32,464 bases of DNA from Streptomyces sp. Ncost-T10-10d. Its GTDB lineage: Bacteria; Actinomycetota; Actinomycetes; Streptomycetales; Streptomycetaceae. Under the pieces are notes generated by a model. The model ran no database searches. It saw nothing but the letters and a program-made list of their open reading frames with translations, and was not told the origin of the DNA. Below are positions 8,106 through 14,701 of the stretch, piece by piece (the stretch's first letter is position 1; each line of letters opens with the position of its first letter). The stretch spans positions 1-32,464 of the forward strand of contig NZ_FMDF01000106.1 in the NCBI RefSeq assembly GCF_900091955.1, in the 5' to 3' direction. The position numbers and the translations under genes are program-made.

Positions 8106-8195
8106 CGGTTGCCGTGGCCCTCGGTGGAAGGCCAACGAGCTCCCCGCCGACGCCGTAGCAGCTGCAGGAAGGCCATGAGCTCCCCGCTCACGCCG
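8070..8195 (+). repeat. Three imperfect direct repeats spanning the end of the PucR gene and the aldehyde dehydrogenase leader
   Basis: The unit AAGGCCACGAGCTCCCCG plus a following TCGACGCCG occurs at 8070-8096. Close copies lie at 8128-8155 and 8169-8195 and differ at only a few bases. The first copy encodes the last residues of the PucR protein; the other two are untranslated. Spacings are 58 and 41 bases. Either the gene end was duplicated and decayed, or the copies serve as binding sites for the regulator encoded just upstream. Confidence 0.75.
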
Positions 8196-8258
8196 ACGCA
8201 TCCGACAAACCGGCGTGTACCCGTCGCGCTCTGCTCCACGCCGGACAAACGCCAGGTC

Positions 8259-8277
8259 GGCCGTACGGCCCTACGGT
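8259..8277 (+). promoter_or_regulatory. Candidate operator/promoter of the aldehyde dehydrogenase gene
   Basis: A perfect 12-base palindrome GGCCGTACGGCC (8259-8270) is followed directly by TACGGT (8272-8277), which fits the loose actinobacterial -10 pattern TAnnnT, about 42 bases before the ATG. The -35 region is poor. A palindrome in the spacer would suit a repressor or an activator-dependent promoter. This is inferred from position only. Confidence 0.3.
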
Positions 8278-8318
8278 GGGTGCAGCACACCCCACGACTC
8301 CGAAGGGCCGGAACCTCC

Positions 8319-9764
8319 ATGACTTCCACCCACGCCTTCTGGCTCGCCGGCCGCCAGGCCACCGGCGAGGACAGCTTCGACGTCACCAACCCCTGGGACG
8401 GCCGTCTCGTCGGCACGGTCAGCGTGCCGACCGACGCGCAGATCGAGGAGGCCGTCGCGGCCGCGCACGCCGTGCGCGAGGAGTTCGCCGCGACCCCGGC
8501 CCACGTCCGGGCCGCCGCGCTCGATCACGTCGTACGGCGCCTGGTGGAGCGCACCGAGGAGATCGCCCAGCTGATCTCCGCCGAGAACGGCAAGCCCATC
8601 AAGTGGGCGCGCGGCGAGGTCGGCCGTGCCGTCTCCGTGTTCCGGTTCGCCTCCGAGGAAGCCCGCCGCTTCAACAGCGGTGACGCCCAGCGCCTCGACA
8701 CCGACGCCGGTGGCACCGGCCGTCTCGGCCTGACCCGGCGCTTCCCGCGCGGCACGGTCCTCGGAATCGCGCCGTTCAACTTCCCGCTGAACCTGAGCGC
8801 CCACAAGGTCGCCCCGGCCATCGCCGTCGGTGCCCCGATCATCCTGAAGCCCGCCCCGGCCACCCCGATCTCGTCGCTGATCCTGGGCGAGCTGCTGGCC
8901 GAGACCGACCTGCCGGCCGGTTCGTGGTCCGTGCTGACGGTCCCCAACGACCGGATGCCCGCCCTCGTCCAGGACGAGCGGCTGCCCGTGATCTCCTTCA
9001 CCGGGTCCGCCCCGGTCGGCTACTCGATCATGGAGTCGGTGCCGCGCAAGCACTGCACCCTGGAGCTCGGCGGCAACGGTGCCGCGGTCGTCCTCGGCGA
9101 CTACGCCTCCGACGCGGACCTGGACTGGGCCGCGACCCGTATCGCGACCTTCTCCAACTACCAGGGCGGCCAGTCCTGCATCTCGGTGCAGCGCGTCATC
9201 GCGGACGCCGCGGTCTACGACCGGCTCCTCCCGAAGATCGTCGCGGCTGTCGAGGCCCAGGTCACCGGCGACCCGTCCGACGCCGCCACCGATGTCGGCC
9301 CGCTGGTCAACGAGGACGCCGCCAAGCGCGTCGAGTCCTGGGTCGACGAGGCCGTGCAGGCCGGCGCCCAGCTGCTCACCGGCGGCAAGCGGGACGGTGC
9401 CACCTACGCGCCGACCGTGCTCGCCGAGCTCCCGGACAACGTCACCCTCTTCTCCGAGGAGGTCTTCGGGCCGGTGCTGTCCGTACAGAAGGTGGACGGT
9501 GAGGCCGAGGCCTTCGCAGCCGTCAACTCCTCCAAGTACGGCCTGCAGGCAGGTGTGTTCACGCACGACCTGCAGACCGCCTTCCGTGCCCACCGTGCCC
9601 TCGAGGTCGGCGGCGTGATCATCGGCGACGTCCCCTCCTACCGTGCGGACCAGATGCCGTACGGCGGCGCCAAGCAGTCCGGCGTCGGCCGTGAGGGCGT
9701 CCGCTACGCCATGGACGACTACACCTACGAGCGTGTGCTGGTCCTCACCGGCCTCGCCCTGTAG
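8319..9764 (+). CDS. NAD(P)-dependent aldehyde dehydrogenase, probable succinic semialdehyde dehydrogenase
   Basis: An aldehyde dehydrogenase of 481 residues, normal for the superfamily. It would oxidise an aldehyde to the acid; next to gabT and a PucR regulator the likely substrate is succinic semialdehyde, giving succinate. Seen are the oxyanion Asn154 in APFNFPLN, K177 in IILKPAPATP (cofactor), FTGSAPVG (228-234), the general base E249 in TLELGGNG, and the nucleophile C287 in GGQSCISVQR. EEVFGPVL near the C-terminus is the usual nicotinamide-side motif. The frame stays open upstream to 8109, but that part reads through the repeats and lacks family similarity, so the ATG at 8319 is preferred; its ribosome site is weak. 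Substrate choice is inference: other aldehydes from amine or sugar catabolism remain possible. A strong terminator follows 76 bases after the stop. Confidence 0.9.
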   Translation: MTSTHAFWLAGRQATGEDSFDVTNPWDGRLVGTVSVPTDAQIEEAVAAAHAVREEFAATPAHVRAAALDHVVRRLVERTEEIAQLISAENGKPIKWARGEVGRAVSVFRFASEEARRFNSGDAQRLDTDAGGTGRLGLTRRFPRGTVLGIAPFNFPLNLSAHKVAPAIAVGAPIILKPAPATPISSLILGELLAETDLPAGSWSVLTVPNDRMPALVQDERLPVISFTGSAPVGYSIMESVPRKHCTLELGGNGAAVVLGDYASDADLDWAATRIATFSNYQGGQSCISVQRVIADAAVYDRLLPKIVAAVEAQVTGDPSDAATDVGPLVNEDAAKRVESWVDEAVQAGAQLLTGGKRDGATYAPTVLAELPDNVTLFSEEVFGPVLSVQKVDGEAEAFAAVNSSKYGLQAGVFTHDLQTAFRAHRALEVGGVIIGDVPSYRADQMPYGGAKQSGVGREGVRYAMDDYTYERVLVLTGLAL

Positions 9765-9840
9765 GTCCGCGAACAGGATCGAACCGATCCACCAGCGCCG
9801 CCTGTGATCCGCCTGGACAGCACGACAGCAGGCGGCAGAT

Positions 9841-9879
9841 GAACGGCCGGAGCCCACTGTGCGGGGGCTCCGGCCGTTC
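9841..9879 (+). terminator. Strong hairpin terminator after the aldehyde dehydrogenase
   Basis: A perfect 15-base-pair stem: GAACGGCCGGAGCCC (9841-9855) pairs with GGGCTCCGGCCGTTC (9865-9879), with a 9-base loop. It ends in a short TTCC rather than a T-run. It lies 76 bases after the aldehyde dehydrogenase stop and would also stop transcription arriving from the minus-strand side. Confidence 0.85.
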
Positions 9880-9957
9880 CTGCGTGTCTACCCCTGACCT
9901 GCGACGACCGTCGGATCTTGGCGGGCGGGCGCCGTACTCGATTGCCTGGATGTCAGC

Positions 9958-10185
9958 TCAGCCGGGTGTGGTGGGTAGGCCCTGGACGGGAGAGGCCCTT
10001 TCATCCACCTCTCCTGTTTCGGCGTCGGCGTAGACCGGGTAGACGTCGACGCCGGCCGTGACGGGGATGGCCCACTGCGCCCGCCATTCGCCCTCTCGTC
10101 GGATGGCCAGCAAGAGTTGCGCCGACAGGCGAATTGAACAGGCGCGCGGCGAGAACAGGCCAATCGCATGCGCCGGGCACGTCAA
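9958..10185 (-). CDS. Possible small hypothetical protein
   Basis: A 75-residue frame on the minus strand with the strong third-position GC bias of real genes here, clearest in its second half (GEWRAQWAIPVTAGVDVYPV, then YADAETGEVDERA). I recognise no family. The listed start is a TTG at 10185 with GGAAGGG only a couple of bases upstream, which is too close for a good ribosome site, so the true start may be elsewhere or the gene may be the surviving end of a longer one; another open frame (10001-10207) overlaps it. It sits alone between the terminator and the hydrolase gene. Confidence 0.35.
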   Translation of the reverse strand: MTCPAHAIGLFSPRACSIRLSAQLLLAIRREGEWRAQWAIPVTAGVDVYPVYADAETGEVDERASPVQGLPTTPG

Positions 10186-10304
10186 ACCCTTCCGGTGCGT
10201 GCTCCATCAGATGTGGTGAACCTCGCAGCTCAAAAGGGTGATATGCCCGGATTGTCCCTCATGATGGCGTCGTCTCGCCCACCCCTCCCACAAGGAGTAC
10301 GACC

Positions 10305-11513
10305 ATGTCCGCGACGACCGAGCCCAACGTCGGTTCGTTCACCCTCGGCGGTCCGCTGACCGCCGAACCCGCCGGGACGATCGAGGTGCCGGAGCACGAC
10401 GAATGGACCCTGCCGAACGGCTTCGCCTGGGTCTTCCCCGGCGAGGGAAACCGCAGCGGTCTCGTCCGGCCCGTCATCATGGCCGACGGCTTCAACCTCG
10501 GCCGGAGCAAGCTCGATGTGCTCTACCAAGGGCTGGAGGGCGGCAGCTTCCCGTTCGTCACCGAGCTGCGCCGGCGCGGCCGGGACGTGATCCTCCTCGG
10601 CTTCGAGGAGCGCAGCGCGTCGATCCTGGACAACGCACAGGCGGCCGAGGCCGCCATCATGCAGGCCATCGCCGAGCAGATGGGCGACACCCGCCTGGTC
10701 GTCGGCGGCTTCAGCATGGGCGGCATCGTCACCCGCTACGCACTCGCCAAGCTGGAGACGCAGCGGATGGACCACCGGACCGCACTGTACTTCTCCTACG
10801 ACAGCCCGCACCGCGGCGCTTCCATCCCGGTCGGCGTGCAGGCGTTCTCGCACTTCATCCCGTTCCCGAACGACTTCGCGAAGCAGATGAACAGCCCGGC
10901 CGCGCGCCAGATGCTGTGGCGGCACTATGACAAGGACACCGACAAGATCGGCATCGCCCCGGAGCGCACGGAGTTCCTGGCCGCCCTGGACCGGGTCGGC
11001 GGCTGGCCGCAGATCCCGATGAAGATCGCTGTGGCCAACGGTCGCGCCGACGGGGTCGGTCTGCCGGATGTGAAGCCCGGCGAGGTCGCGCTGCGGATCG
11101 ACCGGATCTACCCGGGTACCACTTTTTACACCCAGGCCCAGGGCGACGACGTGACGGCCGCCTACCTGAACCGCAGGTTCCCCGAGGCCGAGAAGACCGT
11201 CACGACCAGCGGCTTCCCGGAAATGGACGGCGCGCCGGGCGGAACCCTGCACACGTACAAGATCCTCGCTGACACGATCGAGAAGCTCGGCGGCAAGGCG
11301 GACCTGCGGCACGAGGACGTGTGCTTCGTCCCCTCGGTCAGCGCGGTCGCGATCCGCGACATCGAGAAGCAGGACGACCTGTACGCGAACATCGACGGAC
11401 TGAGCCTGGATGAGAGCGAGCTGGACGACTTCCTCTGTTCGTCCACGACCACCGCGCACACGGCCATCACCGAGGAACTGTGCACCTGGCTGATGGACCG
11501 GCTCCCCGACTGA
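10305..11513 (+). CDS. Alpha/beta-hydrolase fold esterase/lipase-like protein, cytoplasmic
   Basis: A 402-residue alpha/beta hydrolase. The nucleophile elbow is GFSMGG with Ser137, preceded by a hydrophobic strand (TRLVVGG), and SYDSPHRGA follows as the next strand, a pattern seen in lipases and acyltransferases of this fold. HEDVCFVPSVSAVAI near the C-terminus resembles a conserved segment of uncharacterised lipase-like proteins. There is no signal peptide or membrane helix, so it should be cytoplasmic. The start has AAGGAG eight bases upstream. It stands alone between a terminator-bounded locus and a scarred region. An exact 20-base tandem repeat straddles its stop codon. The substrate is unknown; esterase or lipase activity is inferred from the fold. 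Confidence 0.82.
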   Translation: MSATTEPNVGSFTLGGPLTAEPAGTIEVPEHDEWTLPNGFAWVFPGEGNRSGLVRPVIMADGFNLGRSKLDVLYQGLEGGSFPFVTELRRRGRDVILLGFEERSASILDNAQAAEAAIMQAIAEQMGDTRLVVGGFSMGGIVTRYALAKLETQRMDHRTALYFSYDSPHRGASIPVGVQAFSHFIPFPNDFAKQMNSPAARQMLWRHYDKDTDKIGIAPERTEFLAALDRVGGWPQIPMKIAVANGRADGVGLPDVKPGEVALRIDRIYPGTTFYTQAQGDDVTAAYLNRRFPEAEKTVTTSGFPEMDGAPGGTLHTYKILADTIEKLGGKADLRHEDVCFVPSVSAVAIRDIEKQDDLYANIDGLSLDESELDDFLCSSTTTAHTAITEELCTWLMDRLPD

Positions 11514-11534
11514 TGGACCGGCTCCCCGACTGAT
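11491..11534 (+). repeat. Exact 20-base tandem repeat across the hydrolase stop codon
   Basis: TGATGGACCGGCTCCCCGAC occurs at 11491-11510 and again at 11511-11530, followed by TGAT. The TGA stop of the hydrolase gene is the first three bases of the second copy. Because 20 is not a multiple of three, the second copy is read out of frame, so this looks like a recent slippage or duplication event that may have set the protein's end. Confidence 0.9.
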
Positions 11535-11634
11535 CCCCTCCACGCGCCGACCGGGGCTGCCGTCCGGTCACACCAGGCGGACTGCGGCCCCTTCGTCGAT
11601 CCGCGCTCTGACCAGCCTGCCCAACCTTCGTTGA

Positions 11635-11853
11635 GGAAACACCCACCGACCAGCCTGCGACGCGCTCAGCCCACTCAACTACGACGAGCGGCTTGGCATC
11701 GTCGAGACGATCAACGCGGAGATGTGGCTCGACGACGAGGAGAACATCGCCCTGTACGAGCGGGCATGGGACTGGCTTGCCGAGGCCACGGTTGACGGAC
11801 CGCAGGCGCGTCGGCTGATCGCCCGAGCGAGGGCCTCGCTGGACCTCACGTAA
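11635..11853 (+). pseudogene. 3' fragment of a regulator-like gene
   Basis: The frame ending at TAA 11851-11853 reads LNYDERLGIVETINAEMW, then LDDEENIALYERAWDWLAEA and ARRLIARARASLDLT. It has coding-like base use, with acidic helices followed by a basic C-terminal helix. The pattern resembles the C-terminal end of actinobacterial DUF5753-type helix-turn-helix regulators, but the match is from memory and short. An in-frame stop at 11632-11634 and the lack of a start mark it as a remnant. No intact partner remains beside it. Confidence 0.45.
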
Positions 11854-12048
11854 GCAACCGGATTCAATCCGCCGAGCCACGCGTGCAATCCCGCTCAATC
11901 GACGGGCCAACTCGATGCCGGCCACCCTGCGGTGCTGGTCATGGCCCCACGGACACGCAATGCGGGCTCGGAGTGGCTGGCGCTTGCCTCATCGGACTCG
12001 GGGGGAATTCATCGGGCATGGGCGCAGGGCCGGCTCGCCCGGATTCCT
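11854..12048. other. Short gene-free spacer between the regulator fragment and the acetyltransferase
   Basis: Both flanking coding sequences end here (the fragment from the left, the acetyltransferase from the right). No clear hairpin terminator and no open frame with coding bias are visible. Confidence 0.4.
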
Positions 12049-12708
12049 TCAGGCCGGCTCTGGTTGGCGGTCGAAGCCCACCTCATGGAATCCTTCGCTG
12101 CGATGCAACGCATAGGGCCGGATCGTCTCGTACAACGCGCGCCCGGCGTCGGTCGCGCCGAGGACTCCGAGGCCGGCACCCTCGTTCAGGGCATGGCCGG
12201 CGAGCGTGCGCATCACCAACTGCCCCAGGCCGCGCCGACGGTGGGCATCCTCGGTCCGCACCCGGTCCACGACTGCCGCATCTCCGAGCACCGCCATCTG
12301 CCCCTGGGCCGCCTGTTCGCCCGCCGCGTCCAGCACCCGCGCGAAGACGACGGCTCCGACGGTTTCCACCGTCACCGTGTATCCCTCTGGCTCCACCCGG
12401 TGGGTGGCCATGAGGTCGGTGACCATCAGGTGCCCGGCCTCCTCGTACGCCACCACCCACCCGGGAGACAGCCACGGCTCGATCACCTCTGGCTCCACGG
12501 GCATCTTCATCCAGGTCCGTGGCACGGCAACCGAGGCGGAGGAGCTGCGGACCCGCAACTCATCGGCCTCGGGCAGGACATGGCGTCCCACTTCACCCGG
12601 GCTGTCGGCCACCGCGATGTAGAACCCCCAGGGCATCTCGACCGGCGGCGGCGTCCGCCGCGAAACGGCCCAGCCCGCCACCCAGGTCTCGACCAACTCC
12701 GCAACCAT
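12049..12708 (-). CDS. GNAT-family N-acetyltransferase
   Basis: A 219-residue protein with a C-terminal GNAT acetyltransferase domain, which moves the acetyl group of acetyl-CoA onto an amine. The acetyl-CoA phosphate loop is VRTEDAHRRRGLGQLVMRTL (R/Q-x2-G-x-G type), preceded by the strand GQMAVLGDAAVVDRV and followed by the helix and strand GLGVLGATDAGRALYETI. The N-terminal half (about residues 1-100) has no motif I know and may shape the substrate pocket. The ATG at 12708 is preferred because GGGAGGA lies just upstream (minus strand); the frame stays open further upstream without similarity. It faces away from the orphan membrane protein gene. The substrate is unknown. Confidence 0.85.
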   Translation of the reverse strand: MVAELVETWVAGWAVSRRTPPPVEMPWGFYIAVADSPGEVGRHVLPEADELRVRSSSASVAVPRTWMKMPVEPEVIEPWLSPGWVVAYEEAGHLMVTDLMATHRVEPEGYTVTVETVGAVVFARVLDAAGEQAAQGQMAVLGDAAVVDRVRTEDAHRRRGLGQLVMRTLAGHALNEGAGLGVLGATDAGRALYETIRPYALHRSEGFHEVGFDRQPEPA

Positions 12709-12732
12709 CAAGTCCTCCCGTGTCAGGAGCAG

Positions 12733-12747
12733 TTGAGTAATAGTCAA
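12733..12747 (-). promoter_or_regulatory. Small inverted repeat in the acetyltransferase promoter region
   Basis: TTGAGTAATAGTCAA reads as a TTGA...TCAA palindrome, 25-39 bases upstream of the acetyltransferase start. On the minus strand it contains TATTAC, a fair -10. It is AT-rich against its surroundings, as promoters here tend to be. A regulator site is possible but not shown. Confidence 0.3.
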
Positions 12748-13161
12748 TCGCCGAGTGTGCACGTTACATCTCCGTGCGCGGTGGCAGCACCCTTCTGGCG
12801 AACGCCGCAGGTTGACACGCCGGCCGCGACCGAGATCGGCAGCACGGTCGGCGCTGTTGCATGCAGGGAGACCGGAAGAGCCGCGTACCACTTGTGGATC
12901 CGCAGGTCTTCCGGCCTCGCGAGGCGGGGCGGAGCCGGCAGAAGCCCGTCTGACCAGAGGCTTTGAGCGCCTCCCGTGGGCGGCGCGAGATGGGATGCCA
13001 ACTCCGGTGTGCGTTAGGTATCTTCGGCGCCTGAGCGACGCCCCTGACCGCCGCCTGGGTATCACCCCCTTTGCGGCGCCTTGGGCGGGCTGGTTCGTTT
13101 CATGTCGAGGCGCCGGCCCACGCGACGCATTTCACTGCCTATAAATCGGGGGACGAAAAAC
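12748..13161. other. Gene-poor stretch before the orphan membrane protein
   Basis: No confident gene. A minus-strand frame (12744-13001) ends with KWYAALPVSLHATAPTVL-like hydrophobic sequence that could be a decayed secreted or membrane peptide, but it lacks a family match. TATAAA at 13140-13145 is a possible -10 for the following gene, about 17 bases upstream of its start, without a visible -35. Base composition begins to fall here compared with the conserved genes. Confidence 0.35.
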
Positions 13162-13797
13162 ATGAGTCGACGGCATCGTCAACTTGTGCGAATCCAGTCG
13201 CGTCAGCATTCGGGCACGGGCGAAGAGACATCGCCGGAAGATGCTGTCTGGATCGACACGGGGAGCAACGTAATCGTCGCCGCTGTGGCGGTGATCAGTC
13301 TGCTCTTCGCTGGGGTTGGTGCCTATTTGCAGTGGATGGCGACCAGGGATCAACTGGTGCAGAGCACCGAAGCGCGTGAAGAACGCAAGAAGGAGGAGGC
13401 GGCCCTTTTCGACGTGCGGTCCGAGGGCGGGAAGCTCTATCTCTCGAACTATTCACGCCACACTGTCCGATCCGTAGAGGTGTACATGCACCACCTCGAA
13501 ACGAAGAAGCGCGTGCTGTTCCCAGTGCGTAACGTCGGGCCATGCAGGGCGGTGGTCTATAGCTTTCGGTACGCCCCGAAAGGGAAGGCGACCCCGGCCC
13601 ACCTGTCACTGCACCAGGTGGCTTACAGGGACTGGGAAGGGCTCGACTGGGCGACTGGAGGAGGGATGGCACTTACCAACATCGACGACAAAGCCCGAAC
13701 CGAGATCCGTGGCAAGTATGTGACCTTTGCGGACTGGGGAAAGCTTTTGGACTGGCCGCGAAAAGAATCCGAGATCGGTGACTGCGCGGGGCGCTGA
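13162..13797 (+). CDS. Orphan single-pass membrane protein
   Basis: A 211-residue protein without a family I recognise. A basic, disordered N-terminus (residues 1-30) is followed by one clear membrane helix (about 36-60, NVIVAAVAVISLLFAGVGAY), a short charged coil (EAREERKKEEAA) and a soluble domain of about 120 residues with mixed beta character (LYLSNYSRHTVRSVEVYM). Such small single-pass proteins recur in Streptomyces accessory regions. The ATG at 13162 is chosen for GGGGGACG upstream; the frame opens a little earlier at 13081. Base use is less GC-rich than in the neighbouring conserved genes (for example GCCTATTTGCAGTGG), suggesting acquisition. A phage-gene fragment follows. Confidence 0.65.
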   Translation: MSRRHRQLVRIQSRQHSGTGEETSPEDAVWIDTGSNVIVAAVAVISLLFAGVGAYLQWMATRDQLVQSTEAREERKKEEAALFDVRSEGGKLYLSNYSRHTVRSVEVYMHHLETKKRVLFPVRNVGPCRAVVYSFRYAPKGKATPAHLSLHQVAYRDWEGLDWATGGGMALTNIDDKARTEIRGKYVTFADWGKLLDWPRKESEIGDCAGR

Positions 13798-13932
13798 GAC
13801 CAGCTGCACCTTCGCGACCGGATACCGGGAACGCGGAGCAAGGCGGCAGGGACGGCGCCTCCTTGAGTGTCCAGCGGGTGAGTACGTGTCCAGCCTCGAC
13901 CACGCCCCCAGCATCGCCCCGGACGGCCAGCC

Positions 13933-14052
13933 GTGACCACCAGCCCCCCGATCGCGCTCGACCCCTCCCTGAACCCCTGGGAACGCCACCCCGAAGAGAG
14001 CCCGAAGAAGCATGGACAGTTCGTCACTTACCGGGATCTGTCACCAACGTGA
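13933..14052 (+). pseudogene. 5' fragment of a phage-type gene
   Basis: GTG at 13933 opens a 39-codon frame reading MTTSPPIALDPSLNPWERHP, then EESPKKHGQFVTYRDLSPT and a stop. NPWERxPxExxxxxxxFxTYRDL is the way many actinophage terminase-small-subunit-like or DNA-packaging proteins begin, but those run on for a hundred or more residues. The GTG overlaps the stop of a preceding open frame (GTGA, 13933-13936) whose tail (GEYVSSLDHAPSIAPDGQP) has coding-like bias, so this looks like a surviving junction between two coupled phage genes. The break comes where the operator of the next gene begins. Identification is from memory of the motif. Confidence 0.5.
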
Positions 14053-14089
14053 GAGTTGACTCTCACAAATCGTGAGAGGAGACTCTCAC
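14049..14089 (+). promoter_or_regulatory. Twin palindromic operator of the ArsR-like repressor and MFS exporter
   Basis: Two 18-base palindromes, GTGAGAGTTGACTCTCAC (14049-14066) and GTGAGAGGAGACTCTCAC (14072-14089), are identical at 16 of 18 positions with starts 23 bases apart, about two helical turns. They sit directly before the repressor start at 14093, and the ribosome site (GAGAGGAG) is inside the second palindrome. TTGACT in the first could be a -35 element. This is what an autoregulatory operator for a dimeric winged-helix repressor should look like. Confidence 0.8.
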
Positions 14090-14092
14090 GTC

Positions 14093-14701
14093 ATGGATTC
14101 CAGTAATCGCCTGGGCGATATCGAGATCACTGATCCGCAAGCTATGCGGGCGTTGGCGCATCCGGTGCGACTGGCGATCCTCGACCACCTTCAGCGGCAC
14201 GGGCCTGCGACCGCCACGCAACTCGCGCCCGACGTCGGAGCGACGCCGTCGGTGACCAGTTGGCATCTGCGTCACCTGGCCGGCTTCGGACTGGTCCGCG
14301 ACAGTGAGCCCGGCCCGGACCGCCGTCAACGGAGGTGGGAGGCCGTAGCACGCGGCTTCCGATTCGAGACGCCGCAAGACCCGACTGATGAGGAGGGCAG
14401 GTCAGCCGCGCGGGTGCTGTCGCAGCAGATGTTCCGGCGCCATGCCGACCTCCCGAGCCGATGGGCTGCCGAAGTCGAACCCGAACTCGATCCGGCGTGG
14501 CGCAGGCCGGCCGGGCTGGCGTGCACCCGCGTCGTCGTCTCCGCTGAGGAACTGGCCGCCATCGAGGACGGGATCGAGCGCATTCTTGCGCCGTACGTCA
14601 CTCGTGACCCGTCCGAGCGGCCCACCGACGGCCGCGGCGTCCGGCTCATGCGCTACGTCCTGCCGGAAGGTGCCGAGGAGCAGACCGGGCAGACGCCGTG
14701 A
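14093..14701 (+). CDS. ArsR-like winged-helix repressor
   Basis: A 202-residue regulator with an ArsR/HTH_5-type winged helix at residues 15-95: MRALAHPVRLAILDHLQRHG, recognition helix TPSVTSWHLRHLAGFGLV, then a wing (DRRQRRWEAV). It has no ELCVCDL-type metal-binding cysteines, so it is not a classic metal sensor; the extra 100 C-terminal residues may bind an organic ligand. The ATG at 14093 fits the ribosome site; an in-frame GTG at 14072 lies within the operator and is less likely. Its stop overlaps the MFS start by four bases (GTGA), so the two are translated together. It probably represses itself and the exporter through the twin palindromes just upstream and is released by the exported compound. 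Confidence 0.88.
   Translation: MDSSNRLGDIEITDPQAMRALAHPVRLAILDHLQRHGPATATQLAPDVGATPSVTSWHLRHLAGFGLVRDSEPGPDRRQRRWEAVARGFRFETPQDPTDEEGRSAARVLSQQMFRRHADLPSRWAAEVEPELDPAWRRPAGLACTRVVVSAEELAAIEDGIERILAPYVTRDPSERPTDGRGVRLMRYVLPEGAEEQTGQTP

Noticed and set aside
8271..9857. 528-codon minus-strand frame opposite the aldehyde dehydrogenase
   Set aside because: The dehydrogenase has all catalytic residues; the antisense frame is a codon-bias artefact.
10230..11543. 437-codon minus-strand frame opposite the alpha/beta hydrolase
   Set aside because: The hydrolase has a ribosome site and nucleophile elbow; the antisense frame lacks any family feature.
12744..13001. 85-codon minus-strand frame as a secreted peptide gene
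   Set aside because: Some hydrophobic sequence is present, but there is no ribosome site, signal-peptide order or family; kept only as a note in the gap entry.
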